In this document: in pieces, positions 9,294 to 17,995 of the stretch | How the letters are laid out: the number at the start of each line of letters is the position of its first letter | How positions within the stretch are numbered: the stretch's first letter is position 1 | DNA from: Syntrophaceae bacterium UBA6087 | GTDB lineage: Bacteria > Desulfobacterota > Desulfomonilia > UBA1062 | Assembly: GCA_002448235.1 (NCBI GenBank) | Contig: DIXF01000017.1 | Coordinates: 186,001-250,000, forward strand | Length of the DNA stretch: 64,000 nt | Direction: 5' to 3' | Notes under the pieces: generated by a model | Seen by the model: the letters and a program-made list of their open reading frames with translations, nothing else | Database searches by the model: none | What the model was told of the DNA's origin: nothing | Program-made: the position numbers and the translations under genes

Positions 9294-9757
9294 TCGGGGC
9301 GCTTTTTCTCGTTCTCTTCGTCAGCGCCTGTTCTGCTCCCCGCATCATCATTGTGAAGGACCCTCTGACCGCGACCGAGCACAACGACCTCGGAGTGGTC
9401 TACGAGCAGAAAGGCATGCTCGACCTCGCCGAGAAGGAGTACTTCCAGGCCCTCGAAAAGGAGAATGACTGGTGGCTCCCCTATTTCAACCTCGGGAACC
9501 TCTTTTATAAAAAGGGCGATCTCCTGGTAGCCGAGATATATTACCGGCGAGCCCTCGATTATGAAGGTGCGAATGCCGACGTAATGAACAACCTCGCCAA
9601 TCTCCTGCATGAACGCAAGCGGGACGCCGAGGCGGTAGAGCTCATCACGAAAGCGCTGTTCATGGAGCGCAAGCCCGAATACCTCGACACCTACAGAAAG
9701 GTTACAGGACTCCCTGAAGGAGAAACCCGGGAGGCGGTGTCCCCTCCGTCGAACTGA
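9251..9757 (+). CDS. TPR lipoprotein
   Basis: 168 residues, overlapping the previous gene by 43 bases in a different frame. The N-terminus has a hydrophobic run ending in a lipobox (FVSAC), so it is probably lipid-anchored. Three or so tetratricopeptide repeats follow: HNDLGVVYEQKGMLDLAEKE, then PYFNLGNLFYKKGDLLVAEI, then NNLANLLHERKRDAEA. It completes the PA2779/C39/TPR unit, presumably as the docking partner of the peptidase. The separate lipobox argues for a real second protein rather than a frameshifted tail of the peptidase gene. Confidence 0.8.
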   Translation: MEKEGLGIPRHTSLIGALFLVLFVSACSAPRIIIVKDPLTATEHNDLGVVYEQKGMLDLAEKEYFQALEKENDWWLPYFNLGNLFYKKGDLLVAEIYYRRALDYEGANADVMNNLANLLHERKRDAEAVELITKALFMERKPEYLDTYRKVTGLPEGETREAVSPPSN

Positions 9758-9989
9758 GTCGAGAGCGTACCGGCGCTCGCCGTCGAGACCCTTCATTTTT
9801 CTGTACCGGTCCGGTGTACAACCCCGGAGCAAGGTTCCCCTGTTCGGGAAAGTCCCTCCTGGAATCGACGGATATGATAAAAATATTCATTGACTCATTG
9901 ATCGGTTTTGAGGTTACCTATCTCTACACAATACATCCTTTAATCTATTCTTTGTGTACAGTGCCCGTTCTCCGGCACGAGGAGGTATG

Positions 9990-10535
9990 ATGGCGAAAAA
10001 GACGGAAGAAAGCTTCGGTAGAAGGGTCCGCACGCTGCGGGAGGAAAAAGGACTCACCCTGGAGGCGCTCTCACGGGAGACCGGCTATCCTGCAGACGTA
10101 CTCGAAGACGTCGAAGAAGGAAAAGTGGCCCCGCCTGTGGCGCTGGTGCTTCAGCTCGGCAGGACCTTCAAGATGGATATCGAGCAGGTCGAGAGCGGCC
10201 AGGGCAAAGAGGCAACCAGGAAGCGGGCAAAAAGTCATAAAAAGAGGGTCGCTTCCTATGCCTACACCCCGCTTACCCGTCCCGGAGAAGAAAAGCACCT
10301 CCGGGCGTACCTCGTGACCATCGATCCTGAAACCGAACATAAGGGCGTCGAGTATCACCATGAGGGGGAAGAGTTCGTGTTTGTCTTAAGCGGAGGCCTC
10401 AAGATCCAGGTCGGTCAGAATACCACCGTCCTGAAGAAAGGCGGCTCCATCACCTTCGATTCTTCGCTCCATCATGCGCTGAGCAACCCCACCAGGGAAA
10501 AGGCCGAGCTCATGGTTGTCATTTACATACCCTAA
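9990..10535 (+). CDS. XRE-family regulator with C-terminal cupin
   Basis: 181 residues from the ATG at 9990; GGAGG lies four bases upstream, whereas the overlapping ATG at 9987 is too close to it. Residues about 8-62 are a helix-turn-helix of the XRE type (RVRTLREEKGLTLEALSRET). After a lysine-rich linker, a cupin barrel occupies about 95-181, with EYHHEGEEFVFVLSG and HHALSN as the metal-binding motifs. Such regulators sense small carboxylic or acyl ligands. The acyl-CoA dehydrogenase gene begins ten bases after the stop, so autoregulated control of this lipid operon is likely. Confidence 0.88.
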   Translation: MAKKTEESFGRRVRTLREEKGLTLEALSRETGYPADVLEDVEEGKVAPPVALVLQLGRTFKMDIEQVESGQGKEATRKRAKSHKKRVASYAYTPLTRPGEEKHLRAYLVTIDPETEHKGVEYHHEGEEFVFVLSGGLKIQVGQNTTVLKKGGSITFDSSLHHALSNPTREKAELMVVIYIP

Positions 10536-10545
10536 GGAGGCTTCT

Positions 10546-11685
10546 ATGGGTTTCACCTTAAGCGCCGAACAAAAGATGATCGGCCTCATGGCCAGAGACT
10601 TTGCGAAAAAAGAGATAGAACCGTTTGCATCGAAGTGGGAGCGGGAGGAGACCTTCCCGCTTGAGGCTGTGAGGAAGATGGGGGAACTGGGACTCCTGGG
10701 AATGATGGTCCCGGCTGAATACGGAGGCTCCGGCGCAGGGGCGGTGAGCTATTGCCTCGCGCTCCAGGAGATCGCCTATGCCTGCGCATCCACTGCGGTG
10801 ACCATGTCTGTCGCTAATCTTTCCACAGAGCCCCTGCTCAAGTTCGGCAGCCCCGGCCAGAAGGAAAAATTCCTGACCCGCCTCGCAAGCGGCGAAATGC
10901 TCGGATGCTTTGCCCTGACCGAGCCCTCTGCCGGATCGGACCCCGGCGGGCTGCAGATCCGGGCGTTGGACAAAGGCGACCACTATCTCATAAACGGGAC
11001 CAAGATCTTTATTACCCACGGCGGATATGCGGACGTGGTCAACCTCATCGCCAGGACCGATCCGGAAAAGGGAAACAACGGTTTGTCGGCCATCCTCGTG
11101 GAGAAAGGCACCCCTGGTTTTTCGGTGGGATCGAAAGAAGACAAGATGGGATTGCGGGCGTCCAATACCGTGGAGCTCATTTTCGAAGACTGCCGCGTGC
11201 CCAAGGAGAACCTCCTGGGAAGGTCCGGCCAGGGCTTCAAGATCGCCATGACCGCACTGGACAGCGGCCGCATCGGCATCGCCTCGCAGGCCATCGGGAT
11301 CGCACGGGCATGCATGAGCGAAGCGGTGCGGTATGCCAAGGACCGCAAGCAGTTCGGCAGGTCCATCAGCTCGTTCCAGGCCATCCAGTGGATGATCGCC
11401 GATATGGCCACGGGCATCGAGGCTGCCCACCTGCTCACCCTGTCTGCGGCGGACAGGAAGGACCAGGGGCTCCCCTTCACCACGGAGGCGTCCATGGCCA
11501 AGCTGTTCGCCTCCGAGGTGGCCAACAGGACCGCCTATCACGCGCTTCAGATTCACGGAGGCTACGGATATACGAAAGAGTTCAAGATTGAGCGGCTCTC
11601 CCGCGATGCGCGGGCAACGACGATCTATGAGGGAACTTCCGAAATCCAGCGGATCGTTATCGCGCGAAACATCCTGAAGGATTGA
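10546..11685 (+). CDS. acyl-CoA dehydrogenase
   Basis: 379 residues from the ATG at 10546, with AAGGAGG upstream. The family motifs are present: CFALTEPSAGSD near 120-131, the FAD-binding segment ITHGGYADV, IHGGYGYTKEF near 333, and the catalytic glutamate E362 in YEGTSEIQR. It oxidises an acyl-CoA at the alpha-beta bond and passes electrons to electron-transfer flavoprotein; chain length cannot be read from sequence. The glutamate position is that of short, medium and branched-chain enzymes rather than isovaleryl-CoA dehydrogenase. It shares an operon with the XRE-cupin regulator and probably works with the acyl-CoA ligase downstream. Confidence 0.93.
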   Translation: MGFTLSAEQKMIGLMARDFAKKEIEPFASKWEREETFPLEAVRKMGELGLLGMMVPAEYGGSGAGAVSYCLALQEIAYACASTAVTMSVANLSTEPLLKFGSPGQKEKFLTRLASGEMLGCFALTEPSAGSDPGGLQIRALDKGDHYLINGTKIFITHGGYADVVNLIARTDPEKGNNGLSAILVEKGTPGFSVGSKEDKMGLRASNTVELIFEDCRVPKENLLGRSGQGFKIAMTALDSGRIGIASQAIGIARACMSEAVRYAKDRKQFGRSISSFQAIQWMIADMATGIEAAHLLTLSAADRKDQGLPFTTEASMAKLFASEVANRTAYHALQIHGGYGYTKEFKIERLSRDARATTIYEGTSEIQRIVIARNILKD

Positions 11686-11871
11686 CCTGCCTCCCTCCGG
11701 CCTCTTAACGCGGCTCCCTTGCCTGGGAGTCGAAAAGCCTCCGGCTCAGCTCGTCCCCGGCAATATTTTGTCCGGAAAAACGATGTCTCGAACCAGTAGC
11801 TATAAAATTAAATTTATGTTTATAACTACTTTTACAAAATCTGGGTTCAACAAATAGATAGGGGAGGGACT

Positions 11872-13674
11872 ATGGTTCAATTTCAGCTAGATAAACCCGA
11901 CAATCTGGTAGAGCTCTTCGAAAACAGCGTAAAGCGATTTCCCGACAGGCCGTTTCTGGGCACCAAGAACAAACAGGGGGTGTACGAGTGGGTCACCTAT
12001 CGTGAAGTAGGCCGTCGCGTCGATAATCTGCGGGCAGGACTGGCCGGCCTCGGCGTCAAGAGGGGCGATGCAGTGGGCATCGTTTCCAACAACAGCACCG
12101 ACTGGGCTGTCGGCCATTACGCCACCGTGGGACTCGGGGCTTTTTATGTTCCCATGTACGAAGCGGAGCTTACCCATGTGTGGGAATACATCATCAAGGA
12201 CAGCGGCATCAAGGTACTCTTTGTCTCAAAGCCCGAGATCCTGGCGAAGATCAAGGATTTCCCCTCGCGCATCCCGACTCTGGAGAAGATAATCCTGATC
12301 CCTGGCGAAGGCAAGGACACGATGTCGGAGCTGGAAAAGGCCGGTGAGAAGAACCCGGTCAAACCCATTTATCCCGGTCCCGAGGAAGTAGCGGTCCTTG
12401 TCTATACCTCCGGCACGACGGGAGATCCGAAGGGCGTCCTTCTCATGCACATGAACTGGACCAGCAACCACCATGCCCGGGCAAAGGCGTATCCCGATTT
12501 CAACGAAAACGACCGGTCACTCTCGCTGTTGCCCTGGGCGCACTGTTTCGGCCTGGGAGAGCTCCATACCTTTACGGCGCTGGGCGGGTCCTTAGGCTTT
12601 ATGGAGAGCACGAACACGGTCGTTCAGGATATGGCTCTGATCAGACCGACCTTCCTCATCGCAGTGCCCCGCATTTTCAACAAGGTGTACGACACGATCG
12701 TCACCAAGGTGAAAGACGCCGGCGGGTTCAAGAAAAAGCTCTTCGACATGGGCGTAGAGGCCGGCAAAGAAAGGCGCCGGCTGGCGGCACAGGGCCGGTC
12801 GAGCTTCCTGGTGGACCTCAAATTCAAGCTCGTTGACAAAATAGTGTTCCAGAAGATCCGCGACCTCTTCGGCGGCAGGCTCAAAGGCTCAATGACCGGC
12901 AGCGCAGCCATGAACCCGGATATATCCTATTTCTTCTATGACATAGGCATCCCGCTCTACGATGCGTACGGCATGACAGAAACCACACCGGGCATCACCA
13001 TGAACTGCCCGTCGAATTTCAGAATCGGAAGCGTGGGCCCGGTAATGGACAAGATCAAAGTCGTCATCGACCAGTCCGTGGTGGAGCCGGGGGCAAAAGA
13101 CGGAGAGATCGTCTGTTACGGCCCCAACGTCATGAAGGGATATCATAACAAGCCCGAGGCGACCAAAGAGATCATGACCCCGGACGGCGGGGTGAGGACC
13201 GGCGACCGCGGCCGCCTCGACGAAGACGGGTTTCTGTGGATCACGGGCCGGATCAAGGAGCAGTTCAAGCTCGAAAACGGCAAGTACGTGTTCCCCGCAG
13301 CCCTGGAGGAGGATATCTGCCTGAACCACTTCGTGCAGAACGCCCTGATCTATGGTGCAAACCGGCCGTACAATGTCTGCATGATCGTGCCCGACCCTGT
13401 TGCCCTGGACGGTTACGCACAAAAGAATAACCTGCCGAAGGACTATGCGGCCCTCACGGCCAACGAGGACGTCCAGAAAATGATCACCCGTGAAATCCTC
13501 GATGCGCTGAAGGCCAAGTACGGCAGCTACGAGATCCCGAAAAAGTTCATTTTCATCTCCGAGCCGTTCACCCTGGAAAACGGGATGCTGACCCAGACCA
13601 TGAAACTCAAGCGGAAGAACATCACGGAAAGGTACAGCGGCAAGATCGAATCGCTCTACAAAGAAGGCGAATAA
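11872..13674 (+). CDS. long-chain-fatty-acid-CoA ligase (AMP-forming)
   Basis: 600 residues, start at 11872 after GGGAGGG. The adenylate-forming signature YTSGTTGDPKG lies near 179-189. YGMTETTPG is near 364, and TGDRGRLDEDGFLWITGRIKE marks the hinge region near 443. It activates a fatty acid to acyl-adenylate and then acyl-CoA. The length and the long insertion before the YGMTE motif are those of the FadD15-like long-chain group. Separated from the dehydrogenase by 186 AT-rich bases, so it may have its own promoter. A strong hairpin follows. Confidence 0.92.
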   Translation: MVQFQLDKPDNLVELFENSVKRFPDRPFLGTKNKQGVYEWVTYREVGRRVDNLRAGLAGLGVKRGDAVGIVSNNSTDWAVGHYATVGLGAFYVPMYEAELTHVWEYIIKDSGIKVLFVSKPEILAKIKDFPSRIPTLEKIILIPGEGKDTMSELEKAGEKNPVKPIYPGPEEVAVLVYTSGTTGDPKGVLLMHMNWTSNHHARAKAYPDFNENDRSLSLLPWAHCFGLGELHTFTALGGSLGFMESTNTVVQDMALIRPTFLIAVPRIFNKVYDTIVTKVKDAGGFKKKLFDMGVEAGKERRRLAAQGRSSFLVDLKFKLVDKIVFQKIRDLFGGRLKGSMTGSAAMNPDISYFFYDIGIPLYDAYGMTETTPGITMNCPSNFRIGSVGPVMDKIKVVIDQSVVEPGAKDGEIVCYGPNVMKGYHNKPEATKEIMTPDGGVRTGDRGRLDEDGFLWITGRIKEQFKLENGKYVFPAALEEDICLNHFVQNALIYGANRPYNVCMIVPDPVALDGYAQKNNLPKDYAALTANEDVQKMITREILDALKAKYGSYEIPKKFIFISEPFTLENGMLTQTMKLKRKNITERYSGKIESLYKEGE

Positions 13675-13686
13675 CCGCACACGTAA

Positions 13687-13730
13687 AAAGGCCTCCTCTC
13701 TTCTTTTTCAAGACACGGGAGGAGGCCTTT
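13687..13730. terminator. bidirectional terminator between convergent genes
   Basis: Arms aaaggcctcctc (13687-13698) and gaggaggccttt (13719-13730) pair perfectly over 12 bp. On the minus strand the stem is followed by TTTTT, and on the plus strand it ends TTTGATT. It lies between the ligase (plus) and the M48 peptidase (minus), so it can serve both. Confidence 0.75.
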
Positions 13731-13817
13731 GATTATATACACTTACCTTGAAATCCGTTTTCCCGTTTCCGATTCTCTCCCGCACCAGGCAGACAAAATC
13801 GTCATTGACAACACCCG

Positions 13818-15749
13818 TTAGGGGAAGATGGGGTGGTTCTCCACCGGGCACACCTTTATGAATCCCGGCTGCATTCTCTCCGTACGAACTTTCTTCCGGG
13901 CATTCTTCTTGATTTTTTCCGCAGAGGCGGCCCGCTCCGTTTCCAGTTTCCGCGCCCTTTCCGCTACCTCGATCATTTCCTTCTGATCGGAAAGCCTCTG
14001 GTAGTACTTCCCCGTCTTTTCCCTATCTCCCTTCTCCAGATAGAAGTTATACAGGGCTTCAAGGCCGTAGACGCTGTAATTCTCATCCAGAGCGATGACC
14101 CGTTCGATGTATGATGCGCCGGTTTCGTCGCCTTTTGCCAACGCTATCCTTCCCGCCGCACAGAGCGCCGGAACACAATTTGGCCGGAACTTCAGGATGC
14201 GGTGGAACAAAGGCAGCGCCTTCTCGCTCCCTGAAAGGTCCTCGGTCATATACGCAAGGTCCAGCGCTTCTTCTACGCTCAACGGTTTGTACCTGGCCTT
14301 TGAAGACAATTCTTCGATCCTCGTTCTCATCTTCTGCACATAGGCATATCTTTCGTGCCAGTGGCCCCTGATAAAAGATCGCCACTCGTCGTCGAAAACC
14401 TTCCTGAACGAATCGAGATCCGAAAAATAGTATTGTGCAGCGCTGATTGCCGTCGAGTTCTGAAAAACCGGTGCTTCTCTGATCGCGCTCAGCCGTTTTC
14501 TCAGGTCCGGGTGGAGGTCGGCGGGGCCGGACTCTTTCTGAAGCGACCTGTCGAGCCATTCTTTTGCCTGGCCCGAGTCAATGCCCTGCTGGAATTTGGC
14601 CTGCATGAGTCCGTAAACCGATGAAACGGGTTCGGGCTGGGTATCCATCATATCGGTTACCAGTGACCAGAACGACTCCTGCAGATAGATTTCCAGAACT
14701 CTCGTACGCACCAGGGCGGCAGCGGTTTCACTCTCTCCCGCAAAGGCGGCGGAGCATCTGTCCGCGGCATACTCCTGGGCCTTTGCCAGGGGCAAGGTGT
14801 AGGAATGGAAATACGGGGCATACCACCGGAAGAACGGTGCGATGATGATCCGGCTCCAGTGTTTTTTGCTTTCCAGTCTTTTCATGACCTCCATCCACGT
14901 CTGCCTGAGCCGGTAAATCCAGGAATCAAACCAGCCCTGCTCTCCCGAGAGATGGCTGTATTCATGTGCAAGGAGCGCGAGCGTCTGGGTTACGGAAAGG
15001 CCCTGAAGGAGCGGCAGACCCAGGACAAGGCAGTTCTTGTGCCACCCCAGAATCCCGAGACGGGGACCTCTCACGATACGTATGCTGAAATCACCGGTAA
15101 GCACTACCCTGTGTATTTTTGGGCCATGAAGCCGTTCGCCTAAGTGATTTATCGTCTCGAAAAGCTCCGGTGCATCTTCACCGTCGATCTCAACGCCTTT
15201 CGGCTGCTCAATGCGGAGGCGGACCGACTTGAGCAAGGCTCCCAGGAAAACCGTGACGACGAACAGAACCGGCAGGCTCAAGGCAAGAATGCTATACGGG
15301 CGGGAAGGAGCCAGAGCAAAACCGACAAGATGGTACACGAGAGAGGCAAGCCCGCAAAACATCCCGAATATATAGGCGTATCCGGCTATTGCAAGACCCA
15401 GAACCTTCAGTTTGTATTTCGTCCGGATTTCCGGCCCGTGTGCGGGAATGTGTTCCGTCATGTCCTGGGGAAGCGCATACCCCAGCGCAAGGTAATCTTT
15501 TTCATTATCGTTTTGAAGCTCCAATCTCTCCCACGGGTCTTGTCCGTCTCCACGATCGACTCTTCTCATCATGGAATGGATGCTGTAGGTAAAGAACCCC
15601 GCTAGGGAGAAAAAGATGATGACTGCTTTTGCAATGTTCCTTCCTTCCGCGGTCTTCGACCAGAAAAAGAAGTCATAGACAAAAAGAAGGACCATGATGA
15701 AACAGAAAAACATTATTCCCTTGCCTATCAGGAGACAAAGCTTCCTCAT
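13818..15749 (-). CDS. M48-family membrane metallopeptidase with TPR tail
   Basis: 643 residues. Two hydrophobic segments at about 8-30 and 38-60, and two more at about 112-140 and 152-175, place it in the inner membrane. The zinc motif HEYSH has H262, E263 and H266; the third ligand is probably the glutamate in AQEYAADR near 340. A C-terminal region from about 500 looks like TPR-type helices (ALDLAYMTEDLSGSEKALPL). M48 peptidases act in membrane-protein quality control or processing. It stands alone, with a shared terminator downstream. The N-terminal half is less conserved in appearance than the peptidase core. Confidence 0.88.
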   Translation of the reverse strand: MRKLCLLIGKGIMFFCFIMVLLFVYDFFFWSKTAEGRNIAKAVIIFFSLAGFFTYSIHSMMRRVDRGDGQDPWERLELQNDNEKDYLALGYALPQDMTEHIPAHGPEIRTKYKLKVLGLAIAGYAYIFGMFCGLASLVYHLVGFALAPSRPYSILALSLPVLFVVTVFLGALLKSVRLRIEQPKGVEIDGEDAPELFETINHLGERLHGPKIHRVVLTGDFSIRIVRGPRLGILGWHKNCLVLGLPLLQGLSVTQTLALLAHEYSHLSGEQGWFDSWIYRLRQTWMEVMKRLESKKHWSRIIIAPFFRWYAPYFHSYTLPLAKAQEYAADRCSAAFAGESETAAALVRTRVLEIYLQESFWSLVTDMMDTQPEPVSSVYGLMQAKFQQGIDSGQAKEWLDRSLQKESGPADLHPDLRKRLSAIREAPVFQNSTAISAAQYYFSDLDSFRKVFDDEWRSFIRGHWHERYAYVQKMRTRIEELSSKARYKPLSVEEALDLAYMTEDLSGSEKALPLFHRILKFRPNCVPALCAAGRIALAKGDETGASYIERVIALDENYSVYGLEALYNFYLEKGDREKTGKYYQRLSDQKEMIEVAERARKLETERAASAEKIKKNARKKVRTERMQPGFIKVCPVENHPIFP

Positions 15750-16177
15750 CGAATTCCTCCCTCGGATTTCAAAGGTTCACCGTAAAGACGTTTCTTGACC
15801 TCTATCCTCACCAGCGCGAACAGGAGACTGCTTCCATACCCTTTATGAAACGATGACCTTTGCTTTCTTTCCATGCATGTTCTTTTTTGCAAGACTCATT
15901 CCACTGAATATGTTCGAAAATGCCGCCAACCCGGCTTATCGAGGCGTTGCCGGGATGGAATAATTTTTTGGCATCGCCCGTATGCGGGTCCCCATGTGCA
16001 AGGGAAGCTTCTTTAAGGGAAATACGTAACCTTTTTGCCATGGCGGTTTCAAAAGTGTCCATGCCGGGCCTTCACCGGTGTTGGGGCCATCATAAAATTT
16101 CTTGACATAAAAGCAGAGGTCTATATCCTGCTGGAGAGACAAAATAGATCCGGCAACACGGAAGAGGAGGCATTTTC
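15750..16177. other. intergenic region, no convincing gene
   Basis: 428 bases between divergent genes. Two minus-strand frames of 68 and 84 codons overlap here, but neither has a ribosome-binding site, a recognisable domain or protein-like composition. The last 30 bases supply the GAAGAGGAGG ribosome-binding site of the next gene. It could hold promoters for both neighbours or a decayed gene. Confidence 0.4.
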
Positions 16178-17200
16178 ATGAAAAAAACGGGCATTCTGAT
16201 AGCGGCATTGTACCTGTCCATGGCAGCTTCATCTGCATGGGCCGATGCTACGGTTGAATCGTTCACCAAGTTCGGCGGTTTAAAAGGCAACGGGGCATAT
16301 GAAGGGACCCTGGTCTCCCGGATTCAGGGGGACAAACAGTTCGAATCGTCATCGATCAAGTTCACCGGGGCCATTTTATCCTGGGCGGCCGGCGGCAGCG
16401 AGCAGGCAACGATAACCCGGATCGACAAGGGCATCGTGTGGGTCCTTGACCCGAAAAACAAGACCTATACGGAAGAACCCATCGCGACCTTCAAGCCTGA
16501 AGATCCTTCAGCCAAAGAAGACGCGGGGAAAGAAGACGCGGGCGAGAACCCCAATGTGCGGGTGACGAAGAGCGAATTCACGGTCAAGAAAACCGGCAAA
16601 TCCGAGACGATCAACGGATTCGCCTGCGAGGAGTACCTTGTGACCTGGCTCATCGAGATAGAGAACCTGGATACAAAGGCAAAAACCAGAAACACCATGA
16701 CCACCAATCTCTGGACAACCCCTGAAACCGCTTCGATCAAGAAGCTGCAGGCCGAAGAAAAGGCCTTCACAAAGGCATACATGAAGAAGATTGGTATGGA
16801 CATGTCTTCCGAAGAGATGAAGCAGTACGGCATGAGCGTTTTCTCAATGATGAGCGGTGCTTCGGAGAAGGATCTGGAAAAAGGATTCAAAGGCCTCAAG
16901 AAAGAGATGGCAAAGGTCAAAGGCTACCCGATCCGTACCGCCGTCAACTGGAGGATCGAGGACGATCAGAAGCCCGCAGCCAGGAACGACCAGACGGGGT
17001 CGTCCGGGGGCATCGATATCTCCGGCGGCTGGAGCGGCATCCTCTCGGGCGTGCTCTCGCAGAAAGCGGCGGAAAGCGTGAAGGCCGACGAGAACGCCCC
17101 GTTCTTCTCGAGCACGACCGAAGTCAAGTCGATCAAAGTCGACTCCCTGGCGGCGGATACCTTCAATGTCCCTTCAGGATATAAGCTGAAATCCAAGTAA
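16178..17200 (+). CDS. secreted DUF4412-like protein
   Basis: 340 residues, start after GAAGAGGAGG. The signal peptide is MKKTGILIAALYLSMAASSA with cleavage after WAD or just before. The mature protein begins with a beta-rich part in which a lipid-carrier-like barrel is plausible. It has a linker with a short repeat (KEDAG twice, near 111-120) and a motif INGFACEEYLV typical of DUF4412 and related periplasmic proteins. A helical, lysine-rich region and a glycine/serine-rich stretch follow. Function unknown. Convergent to the two-component genes, from which it is separated by a strong hairpin. Confidence 0.65.
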   Translation: MKKTGILIAALYLSMAASSAWADATVESFTKFGGLKGNGAYEGTLVSRIQGDKQFESSSIKFTGAILSWAAGGSEQATITRIDKGIVWVLDPKNKTYTEEPIATFKPEDPSAKEDAGKEDAGENPNVRVTKSEFTVKKTGKSETINGFACEEYLVTWLIEIENLDTKAKTRNTMTTNLWTTPETASIKKLQAEEKAFTKAYMKKIGMDMSSEEMKQYGMSVFSMMSGASEKDLEKGFKGLKKEMAKVKGYPIRTAVNWRIEDDQKPAARNDQTGSSGGIDISGGWSGILSGVLSQKAAESVKADENAPFFSSTTEVKSIKVDSLAADTFNVPSGYKLKSK

Positions 17201-17231
17201 CACCTGAGCCGGACCTCAAAAATCAAAGGGA

Positions 17232-17260
17232 GAGCAGGAGGGCCAACGGCCGTCCTGCTC
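17232..17260. terminator. compound hairpin between convergent genes
   Basis: Outer arms gagcagga (17232-17239) and tcctgctc (17253-17260) and inner arms GGCC/GGCC with an AAC loop form one stem. No T tract adjoins it on the plus side; a T-rich stretch lies about ten bases away on the minus side. Confidence 0.5.
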
Positions 17261-17305
17261 CGTCCCGGCCCTTCGGACATCTCCTTGAGATAGGCTGGCG
17301 GACCG

Positions 17306-17995
17306 CTATCCCCGCTCTGCAACGAACCGGTATCCTTCCCCGTATATCGAATCGATCAGCTCGACATCGGGCATCAGGACCGCGATCTTTTTTCGCAGAT
17401 TTTTAATATGGGAATCGATGGTACGGTCATATCCTTCGAACTCGTACCCCTGGACGAGGTTGACCAGTTCGTTGCGGGAGAACACCTTGTTCGGATGAGA
17501 CATCAGCGCTTTCAGCAACCTGAACTCGGTCGGGGTCACCTTTATCTGTGTCCCCAGAACGGTTACCTGACGTGTTTCTTCATCGAGCGTAATGCCGCCC
17601 GATGAAATCACGCGCACTTCCTGCTGAGGATGTGTCCGGCGCAGCACAGCCTTTACCCTGGCCACCACCTCCCGGGGGCTGAACGGTTTGCAGATATAAT
17701 CGTCAGCCCCGATCTCGAGGCCGATAAGCCGGTCGATCTCCTCCACCTTCGCTGTGACCATGATGATCGGCACCTGCGAGAACTTCCTGACCTCCTTGCA
17801 CACCTCCATTCCATCGAGCCCCGGAAGCATGATATCCAGCAGGATAAGGTCAACATGGCTGCTTTTGAGAAAAGGCACCACTTCGTTTCCCCAGGCGAGG
17901 AGCGTTACGCGATATCCCGATTTCCCAAGGTAATCCCTGAGAACCGATGCGATCTTGTCTTCATCCTCAACGATCAGGATATGCTCTTCTTTCAT
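17306..17995 (-). CDS. OmpR-type response regulator
   Basis: 229 residues. Receiver domain 1-120 with acidic residues E10, D11, phospho-acceptor D54 (LLDIMLPG) and K103-like lysine in CKPFSPRE. The C-terminal winged helix (about 135-229) has the RLLKALMSHPNKVFSR and YGEGYRF segments of the OmpR/PhoB class. It overlaps the kinase gene by four bases (ATGA), so the two are one operon. Closest in style to BaeR/CpxR regulators of envelope stress. The divergent EF-hand gene is a likely target, by position only. Confidence 0.93.
   Translation of the reverse strand: MKEEHILIVEDEDKIASVLRDYLGKSGYRVTLLAWGNEVVPFLKSSHVDLILLDIMLPGLDGMEVCKEVRKFSQVPIIMVTAKVEEIDRLIGLEIGADDYICKPFSPREVVARVKAVLRRTHPQQEVRVISSGGITLDEETRQVTVLGTQIKVTPTEFRLLKALMSHPNKVFSRNELVNLVQGYEFEGYDRTIDSHIKNLRKKIAVLMPDVELIDSIYGEGYRFVAERG

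Noticed and set aside
10558..11556. A 332-codon minus-strand frame over the acyl-CoA dehydrogenase
   Set aside because: It is antisense to a clearly recognised gene and its translation has no known motif.
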